Below are positions 12,412 to 30,142 of a stretch of DNA of 64,000 bases, one piece after another (the stretch's first letter is position 1; every line of letters starts with the position of its first letter). The notes below the pieces were generated by a model, which had not been told where the DNA came from, did not search any database, and worked only from the letters and a program-made list of their open reading frames with translations. The stretch lies in contig JACVTC010000010.1 in assembly GCA_016946835.1 (NCBI GenBank), positions 938,501 through 1,002,500 on the forward strand, given 5' to 3'. The position numbers and the translations under genes were made by a program. Origin of the DNA: Neocallimastix lanati (nom. inval.) (Eukaryota > Neocallimastigomycota > Neocallimastigomycetes > Neocallimastigales > Neocallimastigaceae).

Positions 12412-13436
12412 AAAAAAAAAAAAAAAAAAAAGTAAATAATAATTAATAAAGTTTTGATTCCAAATTGTTACTAATGGATAAATTAGATTAATTTTTACCA
12501 ATAAATAATTATTTAAACGTTCAAAAATAAACAATATTAATTAAAGTTTCTGATTTATATTAAATTTAATTAATTTATGCTTTTAATCTTATCTAAAGTT
12601 ATATTGAAAATGACAGGAAAAAAAAACTATTCCTATTATTCTTTTTTCTTTTTTTATTTCACTTGAATTTATTGAGAGGTTAAGAGAGTGAAGAAAAGAA
12701 AAGAGGAAAAAAAATTTTTTTAAAATTATATATTTAAAATAAATAAGAAAAGAATGAATCGAAAATATATTTATATTAAAAAAAAAAAAAGATTAATAAT
12801 AATTATATATAATATATTAAAATCAAACATAAAAGAAGTTTTGTATATTATTAATTTTAATTTTTATTTTATTTTTAAATATTTTAAACTATTTTAATTT
12901 TATATTATTTAACTTTATTTTATCCAATTTTTATTTTATTTTTTATAATAGTTTATAATATATATTTTACTTTATTTTAAAAAATATTTCAAAACATCAT
13001 TAGAATAAATAAGCAAATAAGAAAAGAAAAGAAAAAAAAATTAATTAAAAAAAAAAAAAAAAAAAAAGAGGTCATGTAACACCTTTTAATCATTTGAATT
13101 TAAAAATTTAAATTTTCATATTTTAATTTCTAAATGAAATTTATCAATTTCAATTTTTATTATTTAATAATTCCTTTATTTAATTTAATAATAATGATTA
13201 CTATAAAAATATTCCTTTAATTAAAATGTATGTATTAATAAAAGATATAATATAGTGAAAATTGTATAAACGTATTTCTTTATTGTTATTCTCCGCATTA
13301 TATACTATACTATTACATTAATCTTATTGTACTAATATTAATTATATATTTAAAATTATAAATATATTTAAATTATTTATTTTATACTTTATTATTTAAT
13401 ATTATTAAACTTTATTTCTAACACTTCTCCTAAAGA

Positions 13437-13472
13437 TAACAACCAATATGAACAGTTTCATATTGGTTGTTA
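13437..13472. repeat. Perfect 16-bp inverted repeat (hairpin)
   Basis: Left arm TAACAACCAATATGAA (13437-13452), loop CAGT, right arm TTCATATTGGTTGTTA (13457-13472), with no mismatch. The arms contain G and C and are not simple repeats, so the structure is unlikely by chance. It may be a terminator, the end of a small inverted-repeat element, or a structured RNA. Confidence 0.85.
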
Positions 13473-13559
13473 ACTTTAAAATAATCCATATCTATCTGTA
13501 CATTATCATCTTTCCTATGATATCATTCATCATCATTATATAAATGCGAATTATAATTT

Positions 13560-14240
13560 TTTAAATGTATGATTACTGTTTCACTTAGATTTTCAATTAA
13601 AAAAAAAAAAACCAATAAACTTCATCAAATATATCAAATAATTGATATCAAGTATGAGTTTTTTTTTTTTTTTTTTGTTACAACAATCAAATTTTTCATG
13701 AGTAGGATACAATTCTTAATGTTCATTAGTTTCAAGTCTTATATCTTAATATCTAATTCCTGGCAACAATTATTAATATATATCTAATTATTGCCTTCAT
13801 TCCTAATATTTTCTAAGATCATATTGAATAGGAACAGAGTTATATTGTATAGCATATGTTCCACTATTCATGAGTACCAGAAATATCAGTTTGATTTATT
13901 ATTATATCATCTGATAAATTAACCATCCATTTTAACATCATCATCACTATCTACTACACTAGAAAAATCACACCAACCATATTCAGTCAAAGTGCGCTTG
14001 TAATTTTATTATTAGCATAAAAAATATCTAGTAATAGTAGATAGGATTTTGTAACATAATAAATATTTACTATAATAGCAATCTGATATATCATCACTAA
14101 ACCATCCTTTATCTCTATTTTTACATATGTATTTTTTTTTAATATTTAGTACTAAATAAATATAATTTCATTAGGTAGATTATCTAATTCAAAATATTTA
14201 CCTTCATCTTTGGCACTAAATACGTACCTATAACTGATAT
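13560..14240 (-). pseudogene. Decayed coding remnant, unknown family
   Basis: Minus-strand pieces in shifting frames read like one former protein. From about 14238: ISYRYVFSAKDEGKYFELDN, then LPNEIIFI before a stop. From about 14117: DKGWFSDDISDCYYSKYLLC and YKILSTITRYFLC. From about 14000: YKRTLTEYGWCDFSSVVDSD, then DDVKMDG and a stop. Further down (about 13920-13620) are shorter polar fragments. Trp, Cys, Gly and Asp are far more frequent than AT drift would give. Several stops and frame changes make an intact gene unlikely. The family is not recognised. Confidence 0.45.
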
Positions 14241-15895
14241 GAATAAAATTTTAATGAACAGAAATTTTATTTTAGAAATATAATAATTGTTATAAATCAT
14301 GATAATTTATTTTTGTAAAATAAATTAAATAGCAATAAAATCAGTTTAAATAAATATAATAGAATTTTAAATTAAATCCAAAATAGTAATAATAATAATA
14401 TATGTTAAATATCATAATTATAATATATATATTAATTAATAATTATAAATATTATAAATTTTTAGAAAATAATATAGGCATAAAATAAATATTATTTTAA
14501 CAGATATAATATTTATAATTTATTATAAAATTTAACAAAATTTTTATAGATTATTTTAGAATCATTATTTTTTCTTTTATAACATTTTATACCACAATGA
14601 CAATACACAGCAACAAAATGTCATTATAATAATAAATTTTATTATTAAACAAATATCTTGAAAATCTATAGTCAAATTCAGAAGGTATGAAGATCAGAAT
14701 ATTGATTATTATTACAATTTTTATACAAATATATTAGTATTAAAATTGTTAATGATACATATAATTTACATTTTAAATAATATATCTATATTTATGTAAC
14801 CTATAATTAGGTCAAATAACATAAACTTTTATTTATTTATATTCTATTATTGAAAAAAAAAAAAAAAAGACCTTATAATACATTTTATAATAAATGCTAT
14901 GATATTTTTTTTTTTTAAATAATTTGTATATCATATATAAATAATTATTATAAGAATGATTTTATTCCGTGTGGGTAGTTAAAAATTTGTGTTACATAAA
15001 GTTTTGTAAATTTTAATTAGTGTTGTTTCTAAATTTAATTTAATTTCAGACAGAAAGAAAAACTGATTATATATATATATATATATATATATCATTATTA
15101 TTATACAATTAAATAATATTCAATAAAACAATTTTTTTTTAATAAAAAAAAAAAGATCTTTTATATTATTTAATAGTGATAAATTATAATTGCTTTATTA
15201 TTATTGTTATGTTGTTGTTACTGTGTATTACTAAATGATTCAACAAATTTGAAGAGTTAATAATAGATGTTTTTTTTTTTTTTCTTCATATTAGTTTTAA
15301 CGTTGATTCTCTTAGTTCTGACTTTTTTTTTTTTTTTTTTACTATACCAATTAAAAAAAAAGTGATCAATGAATAAAAGAGCTACTAATGACTGGTAGAG
15401 TTATTGGTAAGATAAATTTTCTAATACTAATAATAAATAGATATAGAAATATTAGAATATTAGAAGACCTCAGAAAAATCTTTCTCTATTAGAAAATTCC
15501 CTTTTAAATATATTTTTATCCCTTCCCATATCACTGAATTGTAATTCATGTTCTTAAAGCAAATATAATAAAGAACACTTTATTATAATTATACTATGTA
15601 AGAATGTAAATATTTATGTATACAATTAATAAAAGATAAATGTTAGCCTTGTTGTTCATAAGAAAAATAGAAAATTCGAAAAAAAAAATTAAAAAAAAAA
15701 AAAATAAAAAAATAAAGTTTAAAATAAAAACTTCTGTTATAAATAATAATAAAAAATAAAATAAAATAAAAGTTTATTAGAAAAAATATAAAATAAAAAT
15801 AAAATAAAAATAAAAAATAGAAAAAAAAAATAGAAAAAAAAAAAAAATTAAAAAAAAAAAAAATAATAAAATTTAAAATAAAAACTTCTGCTATA

Positions 15896-15951
<56 letters not shown>

Positions 15952-16088
15952 TCTAATATAGTCATTATGGTAATAATAGATAGAAATAATAAAATAATTT
16001 ATTATTTTATTTATTTATTTATTATTGTTATTATTATTATTAATGCCCATAAGTTTGTTTTTCTAAAAAATAAAGGATAATAAAAAAT

Positions 16089-16130
<42 letters not shown>

Positions 16131-16942
16131 TAAATATAAAGATAAAAATAAAAATAAAATATAATAAAATAAATAAATTAATAAATAAATTCATTAAAAA
16201 AAAGTAAATAATTTTTAAAAATAAAAATATGAAATAAAATAATATAAAACAGTATTAAATAATATAAAAGAAAAAAAAATAAAAATAAATAAATATATTT
16301 AATAATAAAATTATTAAAACTACAATATATATATTTCATATATATATATTTGATAAATAAAAAATTTAAAATATAAAATAATATATATATATATATATAT
16401 ATAATTAGATAAAGATAATAAAACAAATAAATAATAATAATAATAATAATAGTAATAATAATATTCATCATAGAAAAACTTTATATAAAAAAAAAATAAT
16501 AATAATAAAGAATAAAATAATAATATTATAATAAAATAATAAATTTTAATATGGATAATAATTTATATATATATATATATTAGAGATTTAAATAAAAAAA
16601 AAAAAATAAAAAATAAAAAATAAAGAATAAAAATAAGCTGGATGACAATAATATTTAATTATTATTATTGTTGTTGTTGTTTGTTTGTTTGTTTTGTTTG
16701 TTTGTTTTTGATCAAGTTTTTAAATGATTATATATAAATAAATTCTTATTGTTGACGATATATTTTGCTTATATATATATATATTTCCTTTTTTTTTTTT
16801 TTTATTTTTTTTTTAATTATTGATTTTTTATCTCTCTTTTTTTTTTTTTTTTTTTTCATTTAATTGAAATAAAAAAAAATATTGGATATATAATAACATG
16901 ATTTAAAATAATATTCATATATATATATATATATTAAATTAT

Positions 16943-16974
<32 letters not shown>

Positions 16975-17029
16975 GATTAAGCAAAATAAAAAATTATAAA
17001 ATTTATAAAATAATCCATAAAAAAAATAA

Positions 17030-17093
<64 letters not shown>

Positions 17094-17203
17094 TATTTTA
17101 TAATTTTATAATTTTATATTTTATATTTTCTTTATAATAATATATTTTAAAATAAATATGAGATTTTTTATTATTATTATTATTATTAATTATTAATTAT
17201 TTT
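14241..17203. other. AT spacer downstream of the PHD gene
   Basis: No gene is supportable. Contents: an imperfect duplication (AAAATAAAAACTTCTG-type segment at about 15721 and again about 15875), (AAT)n at 15899-15948, a T run of about 40 (16090-16128), GTTT units near 16679-16710, (ATT)n at 17035-17088, and many A/T homopolymers. The right end is the 3' flank of the minus-strand PHD gene. Confidence 0.55.
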
Positions 17204-21510
<4,307 letters not shown>

Positions 21511-23738
21511 TTTTATTTTTACTAATTATTTATTATAAATTTATCAAAAGTTTTTTCTTTATATAGTCTAATTCCCCCTTTTTTTTTTTTTTCAAAAGAA
21601 AAAAAAAATAATATATGTGCTTTATATAATATTTTGTTGAATATTTCTTGGTATTATATTTTCTTTATATTACAGTGATAAAGCACATTTCAAATTCTCA
21701 TGTATTAATATTAATATATTAAATACTTTTATAATAAATACATTTTTTTTTTTTTTTAATTAAATTAATATTTATATTAAATAAATATATTTACATCAAA
21801 AAAAATAGTTAGAAAAAAAAATAACATTATATAAAATAATTTATATACATATTTTATTTTATTTTATTTTTCTATAAAAAAAATTAAATAATATTATATT
21901 TATAATAATAATAATAATAAAGGAATATATAAATAAAAATTGATTTCAAATTATAATTCATAACGCTTTTTAATTTCAATAAATATATATTAATATGTAT
22001 TTTATTATAATTGATATTTATATTGTTAGTATATCATATAATTTTATTCATCTTTCAATATCATGTTGATTTAAATATGATTTAAATATTGATTTTATTA
22101 TTTTTATTTTTATTTACTTATTTATTTATTTATTTATTATTAAATATTCATTTATTTATTATTAAATATTCATTTATTTATTATTTATTTTTTCATTTTT
22201 TATTAAATCATATATAATAATAAATAGATAAATATTTCAACAATAATTAAATCTTTTTTTTTTAGTAATATATAATTATTAATAATTATTAATAATTATT
22301 TAATATTTTTAAATTCTATTATTTAACCTTTTTTTTATTTTTTATATTTTATTTTATTTTATTTTAAATTTTTATTTAAAAGTCTATTAATTATTTTTTT
22401 AATAATATTGATTATTACTGTAATTATTAAATATAAATTAATATAAAAAAATTTTTTTTTTAAAATTCATATAAAACTATTTAATAATAATAATAAAAAA
22501 AAATAAACGATATTAAATTTTTTAATTTACCTTATTATTATTTTACTTTTGGCTATTTTTATAGGTATGATAACTCTGGTATGAATATTTTTTATATTAT
22601 TTTAAAATAATTAATAAATTTATTCTAATGAATACAATTAAAACTCTTAATCTTTAATAATGAATAACTCTATTATTTTTAATATATATATTTATTTAAT
22701 GAGTATTTAAATTGTTTTTTTTTTTTTTTTCCTCTATCTTCTTTCTATTTATTTTTATTATTACTATTAATAATTAATTATTTTTAATTATTATTTATTA
22801 TTATTAATTATTAATTATTATTAATATATATAATATATTAATAAATATTCCTATAAACTATAATAAATTAACCAATAAATTTAGCCTGTGGTAAAAAAAT
22901 ATAAAAAAATATTTATATTCAAATATTTAAAAATTTTTAGTAAATCTTTAATAAAACTTATTTTATTAAATTTATTTTATTTTTTTTCTTTTTTTTTTTA
23001 ATTTTTTTACCACAATTCTACCACTATTTAAAAATTTTTATTAGTAAAATGTTTGGTTTTTTAAATATTATAAAAATTTAAATTCTGTATAATTTAAATA
23101 ATAAATTAATAATAATTTAAAAAAAAAAGAAAAAAAGAAAAAATAAAAAAAAGAGAAATTTTCTTTTCTTTATTTTAGTTTAAAATTAAATTAAAAAAAA
23201 ATTTTTTTAATTTTAAAGTTTCTTATATTTACTAAGCTATGATTGGTTAATTAATACGTCGCTCTAAATAATGTATTAAAAATAAATGTAATTAAAAATT
23301 ATATTTTAACCTTTTATGGATGTTTTGGAGAAAGTTAAACATAAATAAATATTAAAAAATAAATTAAAAAATATTCAATATAGTTTTTAATAATTATAAT
23401 AATAATAATAGTAATATAATTAATAAAATAATTAATAAAATATATATACATATTTAAATAATAAATTATATGTAATAAAATATTCCTAATTAATAATCAA
23501 TAAATTATATGCAATAAAAATATTCCTAATTAATAATTAATAATTAATAAAAATAGGGACAGAGAGAAAAAACTAAGAATTAATTAACTACCACCATAGA
23601 AATATATTAAAAAGTAAATTATAATAAAAATAAAAATTATCTTTTTTTTTATTAATTTTTTTTTTAAAATAAAAGATATTTTGTTAATAATAATAAATCT
23701 TTATTTATTATTAATCAATATGATTAATTATATTTGCA

Positions 23739-23769
<31 letters not shown>

Positions 23770-24394
23770 AAAAACCTTCCTTCATCAATTATAGACTTAT
23801 TAAATATATAAATTTATATTATTATTATATAAAAGATTTTTTTTTCCAAGCACACTTTAAATTAACCTTTTAAAGTTAATTTCATAAATGCTTTAATCAA
23901 ATCCATTTAAAAAGATATTAATTAAATGTGATAGTTAACATTGAAATATGAGATTATTGTGTAATATTAAATTTAACTATTTTTTCCTGCTTATCATTTA
24001 TTATTAATCATTAGAAAATATTTAATATGATATTTTATTTTGTATATATGATATAAAATATCTACCTATTAATTTTCATTATAATGATATAAATTAAAAA
24101 ATATTAAAATATCTATAAAAAATTTTTATTAATATTTAACCAAAATGAATTATTAAATATTAATAAATATAAATATATGGAAAAAAGACATTTATTGATA
24201 AAATTATGACTTATATCTTTAATATTTGCTTTCTTTTTTTAAAATATATATATATAGAATACAATAATTAATAAATAATTAAAATAATTATTTATTTTAA
24301 ATAAAAATACAAAAAAAAAAATTTACAAAATAATAATGGATAATCATTTAAATTCTTATAAAATTTTTAAATATTTAAATATATTATGTTTATC

Positions 24395-24429
<35 letters not shown>

Positions 24430-25084
24430 ATTTTTTTGAAAAAATAAACAATAATGAATATATATAATAGGCTAATAATTTAAAATGACATAATAATAAA
24501 TTTTCAATATAAATATAGAAAAAATAACGAGAGACATAATAAAAAATTAGATTAAGAGATAAAGCCAAAGAATGATACCAGACTTTAAAAAGTTTTATTT
24601 TTTAATCTTAAATATTTAATTTTTTTTAATAGAAAAGTATAAACAAATATTATAAGTAACTGTATCCCAAAGTTTTTGGTTTTCTTTTATACAATTTTTT
24701 TTTTTTTTTTTTTTTTTTGTAATTATGAATCTCCCTAAATTTTTTTTTAATAAATAAAATAAAATTAAAGGTATAAAAATATATATATATTTTAAAGTTG
24801 TATTTATTGCAAACATTATTTATTTATTCATTTATTAAGTACATTTATATTTTTAAAAAATAAAAATACTCAAAATTAATAAAACAAATATTTTTTGTTT
24901 GTCCAAATTGAGCAAAATTGAAGAAAAGAACAAATTATCATTAACAAAAAATATAAATATAATTTTTCATCTAAAAAAAAAAAGTCGAAAATATATAAAT
25001 GAATTGAATACAAAACTTGAAATAAATATGAATACTTTTATTATTTTAAATAATAAAAATTAAGATTGAAAAATATGAAAGTTG
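21511..25084. other. AT spacer upstream of the PHD gene
   Basis: No gene is supportable. The start is the upstream region of the minus-strand PHD gene. Later parts hold A/T homopolymers, short TTTA repeats near 22115-22190, a tandem duplication of about 45 bp near 23462-23545 (AATAAATTATATG…TTCCTAATTAATAAT), and T runs at about 24400-24425 and 24697-24718. Open frames across the latter are Lys or Phe strings. Confidence 0.55.
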
Positions 25085-25710
25085 ACTTAATCATCTCCAA
25101 AAAGAATTTGATGCATCTATATCCATAGTAAAACATAAAATTAAAGTAGAAATAAGAAAAAGCTCAATTCCTTTGGATATAAAACCTAAGCCTATATTAA
25201 ATGAAGTTTCTCAAGAAATTGGTTTTATATATCCTAAATATAGACCAATTAGATTTCAAATAATAAGAAATATAAATAAACAATCAAAATCCTGCTATAA
25301 CAACATTTGATGAAATTCCTGAGGTATCAGAATATTATATAATAAAAAAAAAGGTGAAGATTTTATGATATTCAAAAATCATAATCTATAATCTTTCAAT
25401 CTCCATTCCAAGTTAAACTATTTGTATATTATAATAAAGATTTTTGTGCCACTTTATATTCTATATAGTACCAGAGTTTTGTTTATGAAGTATTTATAAC
25501 GAGAAACTATGGTCCAGAGTTAAATAGGTTTTATACTACTTTTTTTCTATATTAAAAAATAAGGAAAGAGTTACTTATGAAGTATTATTTATAGAAATAA
25601 AGAACTGATGAAATCGATATTCTAATTAAAAATTATAGAAATATGGAAAATGAGTTAATTTGTAGTGGTTGTGATAGAAATAATATTGTTGTAATTGTTT
25701 AATAAATAAT
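25085..25710 (+). pseudogene. Broken MULE-type transposase remnant
   Basis: Plus-strand pieces in changing frames: HLQKEFDASISIVKHKIKVE, then SQEIGFIYPKYRPIRFQIIR and NINKQ. A frame change leads to PAITTFDEIPEVSEYY. After another, IIFQSPFQVKLFVYYNKDF, stops, then YEVFITRNYGPELNRFYTTF and F. The order (charged leader, IF.SPFQ.KL..YN.DFFADGTF-like, then the tyrosine-rich strand) matches MULE/FLYWCH-associated transposase-like proteins as I know them from gut-fungal genomes. At least three frame changes and several stops mean it is dead. The FADGTF catalytic segment is replaced by FCATLY, which lacks the Asp. Attribution is from memory of family patterns. No terminal inverted repeats were found. 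Confidence 0.5.
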
Positions 25711-27539
25711 AAAAATACTAATTTAGGATCGTGTATTTCCCAATTGTGTATTTAGTAATGTGGCTTATATATTTTATAAATTAAAGCCATACATTTTTAA
25801 GATATTCTATACAATCATAAATAAATATATATAAATAATTATTATTTCAAAGAAATAATATATTCTATTAAAAAAGAATCATAAAAAATTATTTTTACAT
25901 TTGAATATCAATAAATTATATATATAAAAAAAGAATATTTATTAGTTATTTAATTATTATTTATTTAATTATTACTTATTAATTTATTAAAAATAAGCCA
26001 CATACGAAAATACGCCACATTGTGAAATGCACGATTTCGGAACTCTTTAGATTCTAGGATTATGTAATTAAACTAATCTTAATTGAAATTATTTTTTAGT
26101 GACTAAATAATCTTAATTGAAATTACTTTTTAGTGACTAAATAATAACTAAGATCATTATTTTTAACAATGGTTCAAATTTTATTAATTTCAACAATAAA
26201 ATTATATATAGGTAAAAATTTTTTAATATCAACAATAAAATGATAGAGCTAAAATTTTATTTATATCAATATCATATAATTAATGTTTTATTAATAATAT
26301 CAATATATATAGTTAAAATTTATAAATATCAATATCATTATTATATACATTAAATATTATTAATATTAATATATATGTACTTCAAAATTTATTAACTTCA
26401 ATGATTATGAATACTATTAAAAATATTATATCTTACAAAAATTTTTATTTTTTATTTTAATAAAATTCAAGTAGTTATTACATTTTAATTACATTTTAGT
26501 AATAAAATAAAATAAAAAAATAACATTAAATATGAAAGTCCTATAATAATTAAAAAATATTAAAATAAATATTAAAAAAAAAAAAATTAAAACTTTATAA
26601 AAAACATGTTGTATTTATTATATTTATTTAATTAGTATTTAATTTTTTTTTTTTTTTAATCTAGGTTTTCTAATGTATAAACAATTTTTTACAATAATAT
26701 TTTATTAATATTTCTATGTATAAGCCATAATTATGAAGTTTATGATAATTTTAAAAACTCTCTCATTGACTCATATGATATATAATAACTATACAAATAA
26801 ATAAATATTTTTATATGGTCAATTATCTTTTTTTTTTTTTTTTTAATTTTAAATTTATACATACCTTAAATAAATGTTAATTATTCTGTTTTTTTAATAT
26901 ACCAAATATGTATAAAGTTGTGAAAATATTTTATTTAATTTCTATAATATTTAAAATCTTATTAATTAATAACTAATTTATATTTATTTATTAATCATTA
27001 TAAATTTATTATAAAAAAATCTAAATAAAAAAAAAAAAAAAAAACTGACATCTCAATTCTGAATATTCAAATTCTAAAGACTTCCATATTTGGAAATACA
27101 AATAAAATTTAACAAATTAAAAAAAAGTTTAATGTAAAATTTTTCTAATAATAATATATTTATGTATACTTTTTTATTTATTATTTATTATTCCATTATT
27201 TATTATTTATTATTTATTATTTATTATTTATTATTTATTATTTATTATTTATTATTTATTATTTATTATTTATTATTTATTATTCAATTAATTATTATTA
27301 TTATTACATATATATTTAATAAATTATTTACTATTAAATAAAGTTAACGTAGAATATTTCAGAATTTTATTCAAAGAAAAAAGAAAAAATAGATAAAAAA
27401 AAATTTTTTTTATATAAATTATATATAAAAATAATTTTTTTTTTTAAAAAAATTAATTTTGAATTCTGTTAAATATTTTAGTTATTAGTTATTAGTTAAA
27501 ATTTTAAATAAAAAATAAATTTCAATTTATTTAATAATA
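25711..27539. other. AT spacer upstream of RPB9
   Basis: No gene is seen. It includes a 34-bp direct tandem duplication (units starting 26075 and 26109, AATCTTAATTGAAATTA…), a degenerate run of CAATA/ATCAATA words at about 26170-26410, and a TTATTTA heptamer tract at about 27178-27286. The last few hundred bases are the promoter region of RPB9, where no specific element can be called. Confidence 0.55.
27178..27286. repeat. TTATTTA heptamer tract
   Basis: About 15 TTATTTA units in the same orientation as the 2.4 kb array, with the same ATTCAATTA joint at the right end. A further dispersed member of the heptamer family. Confidence 0.9.
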
Positions 27540-29172
27540 ATGGCAGCTTTTTATTTTTGTGCTGAATGGTATTAAATTATTTTAATCTTTTTTAAATTAT
27601 AATATTATCTTTATTTTATTATTAAAATCTTTATTACTCCAATTATATTATTATGTTTAATTTATCATTAACAATTATATTTCTATATATATGGATTTTT
27701 GCATGAAAAATATATTTCAAATAAAATTAATTATTATAAATGTTTCACATCCGATAAAGTAATAATCTTTTATATCCAAAAGAAGATCGTGATACTAAGC
27801 AATTATTATATGCTTGTAGAAATTGTGAACATCAAGAAGAAGCAAAAAATCAATGTGTATACAGACATGCTGTTAAACATACACCAATGTAATTATTATT
27901 ATATCGGTATATTTAAAGATATTATAGGTTTATTATTAAAAAGTATTAAATGAAATTACAAATCATATTATTTAATGCTTTATAGAACAAACAATTATAT
28001 ATATATATATATTATAGATGTATAATCAATATAATAAAAGTCATATAAAGAATTCAATTAAAATTTCTTCTTAATAACATTTTAAATAATTAAAAAATAT
28101 ATTTTTTTGTTTTAATTTTTTTTTATTTTATCATTTATTAATTCAAATTTATATTTAAAGTGAAGAAACTATGGTAATAACAGATCTTAGCGCTGATCCT
28201 ACTTATCCACGTGATAATAATCATCCATGTCCAAAATGTGGCTATGAAGGTTTATATTTTTTTTACAGAAAACATTTACTTATTATTAATTTTAATGGAA
28301 ATTGAATTAATCATTAAATATTTATGTTAATTTCTTCATTTTTTTTTTTTTTATAAATATTTAAAAAAATTATCCTGTTAAAATTATTAATATAATACTG
28401 GAAATCATCAATCATCAATTTCATATATTGGAAATCATCTTTTTCAATTTCAATTTCATTAAAAAATCTTAATATTGGAAATTATCAAATTATAATTTTA
28501 TTAAAATAATTTTATTGGAAATCATTATTCAATTTCTTTAAAATATATATATATATATAATAATAATAATGGAAATCATCAAATTATAATTTCATTAAAA
28601 TAATCTAATCTGAAATTATTATTCAATTTCTTTAATATATATATATATATATACTAATAATAATGGAAATCATCAAATTATAATTTCTTTAAAATAATCT
28701 AATCTGAAATCATCATTCTTCAAATTTATTAAAATATTTTAAAAAATTATAATTCTTCATTTATCAATATTATTAAAATCAACATTAATATTGTAAAATT
28801 TTTATAAAATAATTTTTTATTTTATGGAAATATTCTTCATAATCGAAAATATTTGAAATAATTTTTTATATTCATTTTTATTTTTTCTTTTTTTAAATTG
28901 AAATAGAGGGTAATTGACTATTTAAAACATAGAAACTATATATATATATATATATATTTATATAATTAGATAATTATTATTTGAAATATAATATTTATTA
29001 AATTAATATCTTTATAACTATATATAAATTATATTATAATAATGCTTTTAAAATAATAGCTGTATATTTCCAATCTCGTTCAAGACGTGCCGATACATCT
29101 ATGAGATTGTACTTTGCTTGTTGTAATAAAGAATGTGGTCATCGTTGGTTTGATCAAGATGTAAAAGAATAA
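27540..29172 (+). CDS. RPB9: DNA-directed RNA polymerase II subunit RPB9
   Basis: Four exons in perfect phase (27540-27568, 27760-27888, 28161-28249, 29060-29172) give 119 residues, close to the usual 115-125. The N-terminal zinc ribbon is [19 protein letters not shown]… with CAEC and later CRNC, then the linker YRHAVKHTP and the conserved [10 protein letters not shown] segment. The C-terminal TFIIS-type ribbon has CPKC and [10 protein letters not shown]. Its Cys-x4-Cys spacing matches animal POLR2I rather than yeast. RPB9 sits on the jaw of RNA polymerase II and helps start-site choice, fidelity and TFIIS-stimulated cleavage. The DPT.PR linker and C-terminal GHRW separate it from the Pol I and Pol III paralogues. 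The first exon carries only 29 nt. Intron 3 is long (810 bp) and contains a 94-bp tandem repeat. Confidence 0.97.
28477..28745 (+). repeat. 94-bp tandem repeat in RPB9 intron 3
   Basis: About 2.8 units beginning GGAAATCATCAAATTATAAT at 28477 (one mismatch), 28571 and 28665, exactly 94 bp apart. Each unit contains a TCTGAAAT…ATTCAATTTCTTT segment and a TA dinucleotide run. A looser version of the motif lies at 28400-28476. Confidence 0.85.
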
Positions 29173-29502
29173 TAAAATTTTATTATTATTTAATACAATA
29201 TATAGTTATCTTTCAAAAAAAAAAAAAAAAAAAAAAAAATAAAGTATCAATTTTAAATTAACAGTGTTTAAACAATAAAAAAAGAATAAATATTATTAAT
29301 CATATAATTTTTATATGAATAACTTAATAATAAAAGTATTTTTAATTTAACCATTAAAAATACTTTATTTATTTCTTTAACAGTATTTGAAAAAATTTTA
29401 GATATTAAAATATTTTTAGAATTTAAAGTTTTTAATTATTAATATATATTTCTTTTTAATTTGAAGAAAAAGAATAAATAAAATATAATAAATAAAAATA
29501 AA

Positions 29503-29539
<37 letters not shown>

Positions 29540-29811
29540 AAAAAGAATAAATTAAAGCAAGTTTTACTTTATAAACATTTTTATAATATTTATTTATTTT
29601 TATTTTATTTTTTTTTTTTTTTTCCTACTATTTAATTATATATATATATATTTAATTTTATTATTAATTTTTATTTAAGAATAATTGATTAATTTTTTAA
29701 AAATAATTAAATTTAAAAAGAAAAGAAACTAATATAAAATTTCTATTCTAAAAAAAAAAAAAAAATACTACATTATTATTATTTTTATTATTTCTAATTA
29801 AATTTTCATTC

Positions 29812-29854
<43 letters not shown>

Positions 29855-30142
29855 CTATATATATAATTATTTATATTATTATCATAAAATAACATATATT
29901 ATATATACTAATAAAAAAGGTATTTTTTAAAATAATTATTTAAAAAATAATTCGTATATGTATTTATATATTAATATATATATTAGGATTGTTGAAATTA
30001 TTGGTTATCAAAATCTTTATATATATCTTAAAATTCTTTGAATATTTATGGTGAATTAGTAAAATAAATTCAAAAACTTTGCATTTTAGATATAACTTCA
30101 TATATATATATATATATATATAAATTAATTCTTTATATAACT
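29173..30142. other. Convergent intergenic region, RPB9 / SEYxxxYxW gene
   Basis: 3' flanks of two convergent genes. No gene is seen. It contains an A run at 29215-29239, a longer A run near 29510-29536 and a T run of about 35 near 29818-29852. Such tracts commonly mark gene ends in this window. Confidence 0.6.

Noticed and set aside
16178-16471. 97-codon minus-strand frame
   Set aside because: Composed of Ile, Tyr, Leu, Phe and Asn from AT dinucleotide and AAT repeats; no domain or splice context.
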